Position numbers and translations under genes: made by a program. Shown here in pieces: positions 51,105 through 60,992 of a DNA stretch of 64,000 nucleotides (position 1 is its first letter; every line of letters begins with the position of its first letter). This stretch comes from Pseudonocardia nigra (GTDB taxonomy: Bacteria > Actinomycetota > Actinomycetes > Mycobacteriales > Pseudonocardiaceae). Below the pieces are notes generated by a model. That model saw only the letters and a list, made by a program, of their open reading frames with translations, did no database searches and was not told the DNA's origin. The stretch lies in contig NZ_JAHKRK010000001.1 in the NCBI RefSeq assembly GCF_019396355.1, positions 86,067 to 150,066 on the forward strand, read 5' to 3'.

Positions 51105-51796
51105 TGGTCCATCTGCTGCTCGCGGCAGCCGGGCTCGGCGTCGCCGGCATCGACCCGGCCGGCGCCTTGATCGCCGTCGGCGCGCTGACGATGGGAGCGC
51201 GCGAGCGCGAGGTCCTGGGCTTCGGCTTCGTCTCCGTCCTCGGCACCGCCCTCCTGGGCACCGTCCTGTCCCTCACCGTCGGGCAACGGCTCCGGACGGT
51301 GCAGTGGACCGCGATGCTCCCCCCGGATCGGCTCGCCGCGCTGATCGAGCTGCTGATCGCCGCCGGCCTGCTGTGGTGGGCCGTCGCCCGCCTGCGGCGG
51401 CCGGAGTCGCACCCACCCCGACCGCGCGGACGCACCCGCACGAGCGGCAGCGCACTGCTCGGCCTCGGTGTTCTCTGGGCGGCCGCCGCGGTGCTCGACC
51501 CCACGTTCGTCGGCCTCGTCGTGGTGGCGGGCCGCGAGGAGTCCGTCGTCGGCGTCGCGGCCGCCCACCTGCTCTGGATCCTCGTGAGCCAGGCGCCGCT
51601 GATCGCGCTGATGGTCGCGACCGCGCGCGGGCGCCACGAACGGGCCGTCACGTGGTTCCACCGGGTCTGGGACCGGGTCCGCCCGGTCGCGTCGATCCTC
51701 GGGACGGGTGCGCTGATCCTGGCAGGAGCCCTGTTCGCCCTCGACTCCCTGTGGTGGTTCGTCACCGAGCGGTTCCTGATCCCGGTTCCCGAATGA
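51104..51796 (+). CDS. GAP/LysE-type six-helix membrane protein
   Basis: 230-residue protein with six hydrophobic segments (LLLAAAGLGVAGIDPAGALIA, FGFVSVLGTALLGTVL, LAALIELLIAAGLLWWAV, LLGLGVLWAAAAVLDPTFVG, VAAAHLLWILVSQAPLIALM, LGTGALILAGALFALDSLWW) and a basic cytosolic loop, the topology of the actinobacterial GAP family (related to LysE exporters). Transport substrate is unknown; the name comes from mycobacterial glycopeptidolipid export. It is followed on the opposite strand by the PotC gene, with convergent ends. Confidence 0.75.
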   Translation: MVHLLLAAAGLGVAGIDPAGALIAVGALTMGAREREVLGFGFVSVLGTALLGTVLSLTVGQRLRTVQWTAMLPPDRLAALIELLIAAGLLWWAVARLRRPESHPPRPRGRTRTSGSALLGLGVLWAAAAVLDPTFVGLVVVAGREESVVGVAAAHLLWILVSQAPLIALMVATARGRHERAVTWFHRVWDRVRPVASILGTGALILAGALFALDSLWWFVTERFLIPVPE

Positions 51797-51859
51797 CGGG
51801 CCCGGGGCCACAGGTCCGTCGTGGACCGCGCTGAGGAGACCGACCGAGGTTCCGATGGG

Positions 51860-52759
51860 TCAGCCGCCACCCATGGTCCTGACGATCCGGCCGGCGGAGT
51901 CACCGGACCGGCGCAGCACCAGCGCGACCAGTGCCAGCGAGGCGAGCGTCAGCAGCAGCATCACCGTCGACATGGCGGCGATCTCGGGGCGCAGCGACGA
52001 CCGCAGCGAGGACAGCACGTACACCGGCCACGGCGTGCTGCCGCTGACCTGCACGAAGGCCGACACGATCGTGTTGTCGAGGCTCAGGGTGAACGACATC
52101 AGCGCGCCCGCCAGCACGGCCGGCATCATCAGCGGCAGCGTGATCTCCCGGAACCGGCGCCACGGGGTGGCGTAGAGGTCGGCGGCCGCCTCCTCCAATG
52201 ACTCGTCGATGCCTTGCATCCGGGCGCGCACGATGAACGTCACCACCGCGGTGGCGAACAGCGAGTGCCCGATCACGAGCCGGACGAGCCCGCCGTTCAG
52301 CGGCGTGAGCCCGGCATCGGTGCCGAGGGTGACGAACCACGGCAGCAACGACACCGCCGCCACGATCTCGGGGGTGACGAGCACGAGCGCGAGGAGTGCG
52401 ACGAAGACGGGCGACCAGCGTCCGGGCCTCCTCGCGAGCGCGACCCCGGCCAGCGCGCCGAGGACCGTCGAGACCAGAGCTGCCCCGACGCCGGCGCGGA
52501 TCGACACCCAGATGGTCTGCCGCATCGTGTCGTTCCCGGCCATCCGCGTGTACGAGTCGACGCCGAACCCCTCCCAGACCTGGAGGAGCCGCCCGGTGTT
52601 GAACGAGAAGACCACGATGTAGGCGATCGGCAGGAACAGGAAGACGAAGACGGCCAGGCCGAACAGCAGCAACACGACCTGGCTCGCGCTGCGGCGAGGG
52701 CGCGCCTGGCGGGTGGTCGCCTCGCGTGGACGGACTGCGGTCACCGCTGCCTCCTGCAC
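51860..52759 (-). CDS. potC: polyamine-type ABC transporter permease (PotC)
   Basis: Six-helix permease of 299 residues. The binding-protein-dependent EAA loop is ESLEEAAADLYATPWRRFREITLPLMMPAVL, in the form typical of PotC. The N-terminus is FLFLPIAYIVVFSFNTGRLL. The GTG at 52759 has AAGGAGG 8 bases upstream. It follows potB by 13 bp and ends the operon of importer plus amine-degrading enzymes. Confidence 0.92.
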   Translation of the reverse strand: MQEAAVTAVRPREATTRQARPRRSASQVVLLLFGLAVFVFLFLPIAYIVVFSFNTGRLLQVWEGFGVDSYTRMAGNDTMRQTIWVSIRAGVGAALVSTVLGALAGVALARRPGRWSPVFVALLALVLVTPEIVAAVSLLPWFVTLGTDAGLTPLNGGLVRLVIGHSLFATAVVTFIVRARMQGIDESLEEAAADLYATPWRRFREITLPLMMPAVLAGALMSFTLSLDNTIVSAFVQVSGSTPWPVYVLSSLRSSLRPEIAAMSTVMLLLTLASLALVALVLRRSGDSAGRIVRTMGGG

Positions 52760-52772
52760 TGGTTCGCCTCCT

Positions 52773-53678
52773 TCACCGGTCGAGCACCACCCGTCGGCGG
52801 GCCCTCAGCACGACGCGCAGGCCGAGTGCGACGACCGCGGCGACGAGGACCGTCGCCAGGATGACCAGGATCAGCAGCACTGCCATCGCCGAACCGAGGG
52901 CCCAGTTCTGGGCGGTCTGGAACTGGGACGCCACGAGCTGGCCGACCATGTTGCCGCGGGCGCCGCCGAGCACGGTCGCCGTGATGTAGTCGCCCATCAA
53001 CGGGATGAACACCAGCAGCAGGCCGGCGGCGATGCCCGGCGACGCCAACGGCAGGGTGACGTTCCAGAGCGTCCGCCACCGGTTGGCCCCGAGGTCCTTG
53101 CTCGCCTCGCGCAGCGCCGGGTCCATCCGGTCGAGCGCCACGAACAGCGGGAGGATCATCAGCGGCAGGTAGTTGTACACCACGCCGACCTGGACGGCGG
53201 TGCGCGTGTACAGCACCGACAGCGGCTCCCCGAGCAGCCCGATGTCCTGCAGGAAGTTCGACAGCGTCCCGTCCCCGGACAGGATCAGCCGCCAGCCGAT
53301 CGTGCGCACCAGGAAGTTCGTCCAGAACGGCACCATCACCAGGCCGAGCACCAGTCCGCGCCAGCGGGCCGGCACCTTGACCGCGAGCCAGTACGCGAAG
53401 GGGAAGCCGACCAGCAGGCACAGCGCCGTGCCGAGCAGACCGACCTCCAGCGTGTTGCGGAACGTCAGACCGAACGGGCCGGCCATCGCCTCGCGGTAGC
53501 GGTCGAGCGACAGCACCTCGTTGGAGTGGGTGCCGAACAGCCCCGGCTTGAACCCGAAGCTGTACCAGGCGACCAGGGCGACCGGGGCGACGAAGAAGAA
53601 CAGGAACCAGGCCCAGGCCGGGAAGGCCAGCGCCGCCCGCGGTGCGCGCAGGCGCCGCTGGGGGGATCCGATGGCCAC
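52773..53678 (-). CDS. potB: polyamine-type ABC transporter permease (PotB)
   Basis: Permease of 301 residues with six helices. The EAA motif is ALREASKDLGANRWRTLWNVTLPLASPGI, and the N-terminal helix (WAWFLFFFVAPVALVAWYSF) precedes a periplasmic loop and WRGLVLGLVMVPFWTNFLVRTIGW. Its GTG start lies 1 bp after the potD stop. PotB and PotC together form the membrane channel for the binding protein. Confidence 0.93.
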   Translation of the reverse strand: MAIGSPQRRLRAPRAALAFPAWAWFLFFFVAPVALVAWYSFGFKPGLFGTHSNEVLSLDRYREAMAGPFGLTFRNTLEVGLLGTALCLLVGFPFAYWLAVKVPARWRGLVLGLVMVPFWTNFLVRTIGWRLILSGDGTLSNFLQDIGLLGEPLSVLYTRTAVQVGVVYNYLPLMILPLFVALDRMDPALREASKDLGANRWRTLWNVTLPLASPGIAAGLLLVFIPLMGDYITATVLGGARGNMVGQLVASQFQTAQNWALGSAMAVLLILVILATVLVAAVVALGLRVVLRARRRVVLDR

Positions 53679-53679
53679 C

Positions 53680-54849
53680 TCAGGCCCCGGCGTTCGCCTT
53701 GAGCGTGCCCATGATGTCCACGATCCGCTGGTGGGCCTCGTTCAGCGTCATCGGGACGCGGCTCTCGAGTTGCTCCTCGGTGAAGAACACCATGTCCAGC
53801 CGTTCCAGACCCTGCTCCTCGGCCGCCTTCTGGATGCCCTTCACGCCGGTGTGGTAGCCGATGTAGGCGAGCTCGGCGAGGGACACCTCCGGCTGCAGGA
53901 TGTAGTCGATGAAGGCATACGCCGCATCGGTGTGCTGTGCGCCCTTGACGATGGCCCAGTTGTCCATCCACAGGTTGGAGCCCTCGGTGGGCAGCACCCA
54001 CTTCCACCGGCCCGTGTCGCCCTCGGCGAGCACCCCCTGCCGGGCGTCGCCGTTCCACGCCTGGATGAGGACCCGGGACGACTCCGACATCGCGCTGCCG
54101 CCGGGGTAGGAGTCGAAGACCGTGACGTGGGGGACGAGCTGCTCGAGCAGGATGCGTTCGGCCTCCGCGAGCTCCCGCTCGTCGGTGGTGTTGACGTCGA
54201 CGCCCTGCGCGAACAGGGCGATGCCGACGACCTCCTTGGGATCGTCCACCACGGACGTGGCACCGGCCCCCTCGTTCTGTGCGGCGTCGAGGAAGTCCTT
54301 CCACGACGTCAGCTCGCGCTGGATCTTCGTGTTGTCGTAGACGAAGCCGGTCGTGCCCCACGTCTTGCAGACGGAGTAGGCGTTGCCCGCGTCCCACTCC
54401 TGGTCGAGGAACTGGTCCTCCAGGTTCGCCATGTTCGGGATCCGGGTCAGGTCCAGCTCCTCGAGCAGCCCGTTCTGCGACATCTGGGGGACGAAGGTGC
54501 CGGTGGGGACGACGATGTCGTAGCCGCTCGTGCCGGCGGCCGCGACCAGCTTCGCGATCATCTCCTCGTTCGACGCGAACGTGTCGACCTGCAGGCGTGG
54601 CCCGACCTCGGACGTGAAGCTCGCGAGCACCTCCGGGGCGTTGTACTCGCCCCACGTGTACATGTTCAGCTGGTCCCCCGGCCCGCCCGCGGGGCCCGAC
54701 CCCTCCGCGGAGCTGCCGCAGCCGCCGAGGACGACGCCGGACAGACCGGCCGCGAACGCACCTCCGAGGAACTTCCGGCGGCTCAGCCGGGCGGCCGCGC
54801 CGCGGGACGCCAGAAGCCGTACCGTCCGGTCACCGTCGAACTCGTTCAT
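53680..54849 (-). CDS. potD: polyamine-type ABC transporter substrate-binding lipoprotein (PotD)
   Basis: Extracytoplasmic binding protein (389 residues) with a Tat signal (LSRRKFLGGAFAAGLSGVVLGGC) and lipobox LGGC, so it is a Tat-exported lipoprotein. The fold is PotD-like: LNMYTWGEYNAPEVLASFTSEV, VPTGTFVPQM and VLPTEGSNLWMDNWAIVKGAQH. The Glu/Asp residues that contact polyamine amines cannot be verified by eye, so an alternative cationic ligand is possible. The ATG at 54849 is used (AAGGAG 6 bases upstream). Confidence 0.92.
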   Translation of the reverse strand: MNEFDGDRTVRLLASRGAAARLSRRKFLGGAFAAGLSGVVLGGCGSSAEGSGPAGGPGDQLNMYTWGEYNAPEVLASFTSEVGPRLQVDTFASNEEMIAKLVAAAGTSGYDIVVPTGTFVPQMSQNGLLEELDLTRIPNMANLEDQFLDQEWDAGNAYSVCKTWGTTGFVYDNTKIQRELTSWKDFLDAAQNEGAGATSVVDDPKEVVGIALFAQGVDVNTTDERELAEAERILLEQLVPHVTVFDSYPGGSAMSESSRVLIQAWNGDARQGVLAEGDTGRWKWVLPTEGSNLWMDNWAIVKGAQHTDAAYAFIDYILQPEVSLAELAYIGYHTGVKGIQKAAEEQGLERLDMVFFTEEQLESRVPMTLNEAHQRIVDIMGTLKANAGA

Positions 54850-54912
54850 TCCGGCTCCTTCCGAGGCCACGTCGCCTCAGGGATCGGTGGGGCTGGGTGA
54901 GGGAGGAACTGC

Positions 54913-56136
54913 TCAGGTGAGGGCCGACTCGGCCGGCCGGTCGACGGGGTCCTCGGCCGCGAGATCCGGTCGCTCCGAGCCGAACACGTGGACCTGGTCG
55001 GCAGGCCAGCTGCACCCGACCTCGGCGCCGACGTCCAGCCGGGGCGCCCGGGAACGCGGGGTGCGGGCGATCAGGCCCGGACCGTGGCCGGTGACCACCA
55101 CGTACTGGATCGTGTCGCCGAGGTGCGAGACCCCGCGCAGGACACCCTGCGCGGTGTTCTCGGTCGCGGTGCCGTTCTCGGTCGCCGTGCCGGCCGCCGC
55201 ACCGACCACGATCTCCTCGGGACGGACGGCGGCGGTCGCGGTGGCGCCCTCGGCCAGCGGGCGGACGTCGCGGGCCGAGCGCAGGACGACGCCCGGGGCG
55301 CGGACCACGGTCCCGTGCTCGTGCGCCGCGCCGTGAAAGAAGTTCTGCTGCCCGATGAAGCCCGCCACGAACGCGTTCGCCGGGTGGTCGTAGACGGTGT
55401 TGGGGTCGTCGATCTGCTCGACCCGGCCGTCACGCATCACCGCGATGCGGTCGCTCATCGACAGCGCTTCCTCCTGGTCGTGCGTGACGAAGATGAACGT
55501 GGTGCCGAGCTGGGACTGCAACAGCTTCAGCTCGACCTGCATCTCCTCGCGCAGCTTCCGGTCGAGCGCCTCGAGCGGCTCGTCCAGGAGCAGCACGCTC
55601 GGCCGGTTCACGAGGGCCCGCGCCAGCGCGACCCGCTGCTGCTGGCCACCGGAGAGCTGGCCGGGCCGCCGCCGGGCCATCGGCCCCATCTTGACCATGT
55701 CGAGCGCCTCGCCGACGCGCTGCCCGGTCTCCACCTTGCCGACCCGCCGCTGCCGCAGCCCGTACGCCACGTTCTCCGCGACGGACATGTGCGGGAACAG
55801 GGCGAAGGCCTGGAAGACGGTGTTCACGTCCCGCTTGTGCGGCGGCACGCCCTGCACGGCCCGGCCGGAGATGAGGATCTGGCCGCGGTCCGGCTGCTCG
55901 AAGCCGGCGAGCATGCGCAGCGACGTGGTCTTGCCGCAGCCCGAGGGGCCGAGCAACGAGAGGAACTCGCCGGGCCGCACGTCGAGGTCGACGCGGTCGA
56001 CCGCCACGACGTCCCCGTACCGCTTCTGCACGTCGACCAGCCGGACGGCCCCGCGGGCGGACTCCCCACCGCCGGTGGCCGCGGCCCCGTTTCCGGACGT
56101 CATCGCATGATCACTCGCCTCCGTCGCTCGATTCAT
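54913..56136 (-). CDS. potA: polyamine-type ABC transporter ATPase (PotA)
   Basis: ABC ATPase of 407 residues. Walker A is GPSGCGKTT, the Q-loop region is [15 protein letters not shown], the signature is LSGGQQQR, and Walker B with D-loop is [14 protein letters not shown]; the H-loop is THDQEEAL. The C-terminal half has a TOBE-like domain ([18 protein letters not shown]). The linker has an 18-base tandem duplication (55156-55191) encoding TATEN twice. Its ATG overlaps the stop of the amidohydrolase gene (ATGA). Confidence 0.94.
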   Translation of the reverse strand: MNRATEASDHAMTSGNGAAATGGGESARGAVRLVDVQKRYGDVVAVDRVDLDVRPGEFLSLLGPSGCGKTTSLRMLAGFEQPDRGQILISGRAVQGVPPHKRDVNTVFQAFALFPHMSVAENVAYGLRQRRVGKVETGQRVGEALDMVKMGPMARRRPGQLSGGQQQRVALARALVNRPSVLLLDEPLEALDRKLREEMQVELKLLQSQLGTTFIFVTHDQEEALSMSDRIAVMRDGRVEQIDDPNTVYDHPANAFVAGFIGQQNFFHGAAHEHGTVVRAPGVVLRSARDVRPLAEGATATAAVRPEEIVVGAAAGTATENGTATENTAQGVLRGVSHLGDTIQYVVVTGHGPGLIARTPRSRAPRLDVGAEVGCSWPADQVHVFGSERPDLAAEDPVDRPAESALT

Positions 56137-57806
56137 CGGTGCACCACCCGACCGCTCGCGACGGTCAGCTCGACGCGCGCATCGCCGACCCGGCCCTGCT
56201 CGCAGGCGAACAGGTTCCGGTCGACCACCGCCAGGTCGGCTCGCCTGCCGGACGCGAGGACGCCCCCGGCCTCGTCGTGGTTGACGTACGCCGATCCCGC
56301 GGTGAACGCGGAGATCGCATCCGGCAGCGGGATCCGCTGGTCCGGCAGGAACGGCTCGGCGTCGTCGCCCCGGCCCAGCCGCCGCACGGCCACCTCGATC
56401 TGGGCCAGCGGGTCGGGCGTGCTCACCGCCCAGTCGCTGCCCATCGCGAGCACCGCACCCGAGCGCAGGAAGTCACCGAACGGGTACATCGTCGCCATCC
56501 GCTCCTCGCCGAGGAACGGGCGGGTCAGCTCCTCCAGCTGCACGTCCGACTGGGCCCAGTAGGCCTGCAGGTTCGCGACCACGCCCAGCTCCCGGAACCG
56601 GGGCACGTCGGCGGGGTGGACGAGCTGGACGTGGGCGATGTGATGGCGCGAGTCGCGCCTGCCGGTGGCCGTCACGGCCTTCTCGACGGCGTCGAGGCAG
56701 TTGCGGACGGCGCGGTCCCCGATGGCGTGCATGTGCACCTGGAAGCCCAGCCGGTCCAGCTGGGTGACGGCGGCCCCGAGCAGGTCCGGCTCGACGAAGT
56801 CGAGGCCGGAGTTGGCCGTCGACCCGCCGCAGCCGTCGCAGTAGGGCTCGAGCAGCGCGCCGGTGTAGTTCTCCAGCACGCCGTCGGCCATGATCTTCAC
56901 GGTCCGGGGGTGGAAGCCGGGGGCGCCGCCGCGCTCCCGCTGCTCGACGAGCTCCGGGATCTGCTCCAGCCCCCGCGACCGTTCCCACCACAACGCGCCC
57001 ACCACGCGCGCGGTCAGCCGCCCCGCACCCGCCAGCGAGCGGTACGCCTCCAGCGTCGCCGGCGTCACCCAGGCGTCCTGCCATCCGGTGATGCCGAGCG
57101 AGTGGAGGTAGGCCTGCGCGTCCAGGATCGCGGCCTCCCACTCGCGGCGGGTCGGCGGCGGAAGCAGCTGGTCCCGTAGCTGGTAAGCGGCCCCCTCGTG
57201 CAGGGTTCCGGTCGGTTCACCGGTCACCGGGTCCCGCTCGACCCGCCCCGAGATCGGGTCCGGGGTGTCGGCGGTGATACCGGCGAGCTCCAGCGCCCGC
57301 GTGCTCACCCAGGCGCCGTGGACGTCGCGGTTGAACAGGAACACCGCGCGGTTCCCCACGACGGCGTCGAGGTCCTCCTTGACCGGGGTGCCGCCCGGGA
57401 AGTGCTCCATCGACCAGCCGCCACCGGTGATCCACTCCAGCTCGGGGTTCTCCTGGGCGTAGCGCCCCACGAGGTCCAGGCACTCCTGCCTGCTCGCCGC
57501 GTCGTGCAGCGACACGCGCATGCGGTCCAGCCCTGCGAACGGTGGGTGCACGTGCGCGTCCTGGAACCCGGGGAGCACCATGCGGCCCGGCAGGTGGAGG
57601 TGCTCGGTGCGCGGACCCACGAGCTCGCGCACCTCGTCGTCCGAGCCGACGGCGACGATGCGATCACCCCGGACGGCGACGGCGCCCGCCCAGCTGCGGG
57701 CCGCGTCCACCGGGTAGACGTCCGCTCCGGTGATGACGAGATCGGCGTGGCGCGAGCGCGTTCCCGCCGAGCGCCTGCCGGTCGACCGGGCTCCGATGAC
57801 GCTCAT
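56133..57806 (-). CDS. YtcJ-like amidohydrolase
   Basis: Metal-dependent amidohydrolase of 557 residues, cytoplasmic. The metal site is [14 protein letters not shown], later ligands lie in [33 protein letters not shown] and the Asp of [13 protein letters not shown]. YtcJ-type enzymes cleave amide or carbamoyl bonds (N-substituted formamide-like). The gene is translationally coupled to potA downstream (ATGA) and to the FAD oxidase gene upstream (ATGA), implying joint use on one imported amine. Confidence 0.9.
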   Translation of the reverse strand: MSVIGARSTGRRSAGTRSRHADLVITGADVYPVDAARSWAGAVAVRGDRIVAVGSDDEVRELVGPRTEHLHLPGRMVLPGFQDAHVHPPFAGLDRMRVSLHDAASRQECLDLVGRYAQENPELEWITGGGWSMEHFPGGTPVKEDLDAVVGNRAVFLFNRDVHGAWVSTRALELAGITADTPDPISGRVERDPVTGEPTGTLHEGAAYQLRDQLLPPPTRREWEAAILDAQAYLHSLGITGWQDAWVTPATLEAYRSLAGAGRLTARVVGALWWERSRGLEQIPELVEQRERGGAPGFHPRTVKIMADGVLENYTGALLEPYCDGCGGSTANSGLDFVEPDLLGAAVTQLDRLGFQVHMHAIGDRAVRNCLDAVEKAVTATGRRDSRHHIAHVQLVHPADVPRFRELGVVANLQAYWAQSDVQLEELTRPFLGEERMATMYPFGDFLRSGAVLAMGSDWAVSTPDPLAQIEVAVRRLGRGDDAEPFLPDQRIPLPDAISAFTAGSAYVNHDEAGGVLASGRRADLAVVDRNLFACEQGRVGDARVELTVASGRVVHR

Positions 57807-59203
57807 GACTCGAACCCCATTCCCACCGCGTCGAGTGCCCGCAACCAGAGGTTGCGGTGCCCCCCGCGTTCGTCGGCCCTGGCCAGGGCACGACCCGTCG
57901 CCCGGATCCCGAGGTAGCTCAGCGGTTCCGGGGGGAACGGGATCGGTTTGCGGCGCACCAGCTCCAGCTCGGTCAGCTCACTGCGCCGGCCCGCCAGCAG
58001 GTCGAGCACGACCTCCGCGCCGAAGCGGGTGGCGCCCACGCCGAGCCCCGTGTACCCGGCCGAGTAGGCCACCCGTCCGCCGTGGGCGGTCCCGAAGAAC
58101 ACGCAGAACCGGCTGCAGGTGTCGATGGCGCCACCCCACCGGTGGGTGAAGCGGGTGCCCTCGAGCTGGGGGAAGGTGCGGAAGAAGTTCTTCGCCAGCG
58201 TCCGGAACGTCTCGGGCCGCTGGTCGTACTCGGCCCGGACCCGCTTGCCGAAGTGGTAGACGGCGTCGTACCCGCCCCACAGGATCCGGTTGTCGGCCGT
58301 CAGCCGGTAGTAGTGGAACCGGTTGCCGGCGTCGGCCAGACCCTGCCGGTTCCGCCAACCGATCGCGGCGAGCTGCTCCGCGGACAGCGGTTCGGTCATC
58401 AGGACGTGGTCGTACACCGGCACCGTGTACCGGCGGGCGGCGCGCAGCGGCGACGGGAACGCGTTGGTGCCCACCGCCACGGAGCGGGCGAGCACGCCGC
58501 CGTACGGCGTCTCCAGCCGGACGGCCGTGGCACCCGGGTGCAACCGCCGCACGGGCGTCCGCTCGTGGAGCCGCACGCCGAGCTCCACGCACGCCCGGCG
58601 CAGGCCCCAGGCCAGGCGCGCCGGGTTGACCATCGCGCAGCCGTCCTTGTCCCACAGACCGGCCAGGTACGTCGGCGACGCGACCTCGGCGCGCACGGCA
58701 TCGCCGTCCAGCAGTGCGACGTCGCCCCCCGCCTCCGCACGCAACCGGGCCTCGGCCTGCAGCTCGGCCACCTGCCACGGGGCGACGGCGACGTCCAGCT
58801 CGCCGGTGCGCTCGAAGTCGCAGTCGATCCCGTAGCGCTGCACGGTCGCGGCGATGGCGTCGAGGTTGTCGCGACCGAGCTTGTCCAGCAGCTCGAACTC
58901 GGCGGGGAACCGCGCCCGGCCGTTCGCGTGCCCGTGCGTCAGGCTCGCGTCGCAGAAGCCCCCGTTGCGGCCCGATGCCGCCCACCCGACCTCGTGGGCC
59001 TCCACGAGCACCACGTCGACCGACGGGTCGCGCTCCTTGGCCAGCAGCGCCGACCACAGCCCGGCGAAGCCGCCGCCGACGACGGCTAGGTCGCACGTGA
59101 CGTCACCGACCAGCGAGCCCGCTGGCTCGGGTCGGGCCGGATCGTCCCACCAGTACACGGTCGGTTCCGCGTCGGCCAGCGCCGCCAGGTGCGGGTCGCG
59201 CAC
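57803..59203 (-). CDS. FAD-dependent amine oxidoreductase (DadA/PuuB-like), first
   Basis: Flavin amine oxidase of the DAO family, 466 residues. The dinucleotide motif is CDLAVVGGGFAGLWSALLAKE, the ASGRNGG motif appears in VGWAASGRNGGFCDASLTHG, and the C-terminal FAD segment is VAYSAGYTGLGVGATRFGAEVV. The family oxidises glycine-type, gamma-glutamylated or N-methylated amines. The GTG start has GGAGG 5 bases upstream. The next FAD gene, 27 bp upstream, encodes a paralogue, so the two may act in sequence or on different amines. Confidence 0.93.
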   Translation of the reverse strand: MRDPHLAALADAEPTVYWWDDPARPEPAGSLVGDVTCDLAVVGGGFAGLWSALLAKERDPSVDVVLVEAHEVGWAASGRNGGFCDASLTHGHANGRARFPAEFELLDKLGRDNLDAIAATVQRYGIDCDFERTGELDVAVAPWQVAELQAEARLRAEAGGDVALLDGDAVRAEVASPTYLAGLWDKDGCAMVNPARLAWGLRRACVELGVRLHERTPVRRLHPGATAVRLETPYGGVLARSVAVGTNAFPSPLRAARRYTVPVYDHVLMTEPLSAEQLAAIGWRNRQGLADAGNRFHYYRLTADNRILWGGYDAVYHFGKRVRAEYDQRPETFRTLAKNFFRTFPQLEGTRFTHRWGGAIDTCSRFCVFFGTAHGGRVAYSAGYTGLGVGATRFGAEVVLDLLAGRRSELTELELVRRKPIPFPPEPLSYLGIRATGRALARADERGGHRNLWLRALDAVGMGFES

Positions 59204-59230
59204 AGTGCCTCCATGGTCGTGCGTCGGTGG

Positions 59231-60625
59231 TCAGGAACGGTTCGCGACCAGGTCGGCCACCCGGGCGATCGGTGAGGTGCTCGCCCGGCCGCCCGCCTCG
59301 TGCCGGTCGGCGGCCCGGTACGCCGCGTACATCCCGCGCACCCCGAGCCAGCGCAGCGGTTCCGGCTCCCAGGCCCGGACGCGGCGACCGACCCACGGCA
59401 GCCGGGTCAGCTCGGTCTCGCGCTGGAGCACCAGGTCGCGCAGCGTGCGCCCGGCCAGGTTGGCGGTGGCCACCCCGTGCCCCGCGTACCCGCCGGCCCA
59501 GCCCATCCCGGTCGCGCGGTCCAGTCCCACCGTGGAGCACCAGTCCCGGGGCACGGCGAGCACACCCGCCCACGCGTGCGCGAGTGGGACGTCCGCGGCG
59601 GCCGGGAAGAACTCGTGCAGGACGCGGCGCAGCGACGCGACCGTGGCCTCCTGCGTGCGGCCGGCGTCGTCGGTCCGGGAGCCGAACCGGTAGGGCACCC
59701 CCCGCCCGCCCAGGGCGATGCGCCCGTCCGCCGTCCGCTGGGCGTACATGTACGCGTGCGCCGTGTCCCCCACCGTCTCGGCCCGCTCCCAGCCGATGGC
59801 GGCCCACACCTCGTCGGGCAGCGCGTCGGTGACGACCATCGCGGAGTTCATCGGGAGCCAGTGCCGTCGCAGGCCGGGCAGCGCGGCGGTGAACCCCTCG
59901 GTCGCGCGCAGGACGTACCCGGCGCGGACGACGCCGTGGTCGGTGACCACCCGGCCCGGGCGCTGGGCCAGGGCCCGGGTGCCCTCGTGGAGCGCGACGC
60001 CCATCCCCTCGACGACGTCCGCGAGGCCACGCACGAGACGGGCGGGCTGCACCCGCGCGCAGTGCGGCGTCCAGGAGCCCCCGACGACGCCGTGGACATC
60101 GACGCGCTCGCGGGTCTCCTCGGCGCTCAGCAGCACGTGCTCGGGGTCGCCCCACTGCGCGTCCTCGCGCACCCTGGCCTCGAGCCTGTGCTGCTGGGCC
60201 GGCGTGCGCGCGACCGTCACGGAGCCGCTCTTGACGACGTCCGCCTCGATCCCCTCGGCCGCTGCCACCCGCACGACCTCGTCCACCGTCAGCTGCATAT
60301 GCCGCTGCAGGTCGAGAACGCCCTGCCGGCCGTGGGTCGCCGCGAACCGGCGCCGGGAGCCGGCGAGTGCGGCGGTGACCCACCCACCGTTGCGGCCGGA
60401 AGCGCCGAAGCCGCAGAACTCCTGCTCGAGCACCGCGATGCGCAGGTGAGGGGCGTCCTTCGCCAGGTAGTAGGCGGTCCAGAGGCCGGTGAAGCCGCCA
60501 CCCACGATGCAGACGTCGACGTCGGTGTCACCGCGGGGCGGTTCGCGCCGCGACGGCGGCCCGCCCATCTGCGCGTACCAGAACGAGACGCTTCCGTTGG
60601 CGCGGACACCCCCGAGCCCGTTCAT
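59231..60625 (-). CDS. FAD-dependent amine oxidoreductase (DadA/PuuB-like), second
   Basis: Paralogue of the downstream oxidase (464 residues). The FAD motif is VDVCIVGGGFTGLWTAYYLAK, the substrate/FAD loop is CGFGASGRNGGWVTAALAG, and the C-terminal segment is GWAGGYAGHGVATANLAGRTL. ATG 60625 is preferred because it overlaps the stop of a 14-codon ORF with a very strong Shine-Dalgarno; upstream in-frame starts would add an unlikely extension. It begins the importer and amine-oxidation operon. Confidence 0.92.
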   Translation of the reverse strand: MNGLGGVRANGSVSFWYAQMGGPPSRREPPRGDTDVDVCIVGGGFTGLWTAYYLAKDAPHLRIAVLEQEFCGFGASGRNGGWVTAALAGSRRRFAATHGRQGVLDLQRHMQLTVDEVVRVAAAEGIEADVVKSGSVTVARTPAQQHRLEARVREDAQWGDPEHVLLSAEETRERVDVHGVVGGSWTPHCARVQPARLVRGLADVVEGMGVALHEGTRALAQRPGRVVTDHGVVRAGYVLRATEGFTAALPGLRRHWLPMNSAMVVTDALPDEVWAAIGWERAETVGDTAHAYMYAQRTADGRIALGGRGVPYRFGSRTDDAGRTQEATVASLRRVLHEFFPAAADVPLAHAWAGVLAVPRDWCSTVGLDRATGMGWAGGYAGHGVATANLAGRTLRDLVLQRETELTRLPWVGRRVRAWEPEPLRWLGVRGMYAAYRAADRHEAGGRASTSPIARVADLVANRS

Positions 60626-60666
60626 CGCGCACCGGGAACCGTGCGACGGGTAGCCATCGAGCCCAC
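60622..60666 (-). CDS. 14-codon leader ORF coupled to FAD oxidase
   Basis: A GTG preceded by AAGGAGG (7 bases) opens a 14-codon frame (VGSMATRRTVPGAR) ending with TGA inside the ATGA that starts the FAD oxidase gene. The oxidase itself has no convincing Shine-Dalgarno. This suggests coupling, possibly regulation through the leader; the peptide need not be functional. Confidence 0.5.
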   Translation of the reverse strand: MGSMATRRTVPGAR

Positions 60667-60992
60667 GGGCGACCCTCCTTCCCTCGGATTGATTTCCGGG
60701 GACTGTAGCGTCGGTCACAACGAAGAGCGATGCTCTGAACGTATGAAGCAACGGATTATGCGGCTACCGGCGGCGATGTCGACGGTTTTCGTTGCGCAGC
60801 CGAGACCCATGACTTAGCGTGTGATCGCCGATCCGGCCGCTCGGACGGGCAACCGGCTCACCGCACGTCCTCGCTGCGCTCGGCCGGCGCTTCGCCCAGG
60901 CGCTGTGTCGATGGTTCGCTCGCAAGCTCGCTCACCGGCACGTCCTCGCCGCGCACGTCCTCGCCGCGCTCGGCCGGCGCTTCGCAAGCTCG
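60667..60992. other. intergenic region with dispersed repeat copies
   Basis: Contains the upstream region of the amine-oxidase operon (60667-60820, relatively AT-rich; no clear promoter or operator identified), then 60880-61003 with a repeat copy (60887-60950) and a truncated one (60967-61000) related to 37069-37135. No coding frame is credible apart from short overlaps with the neighbours. Confidence 0.6.
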
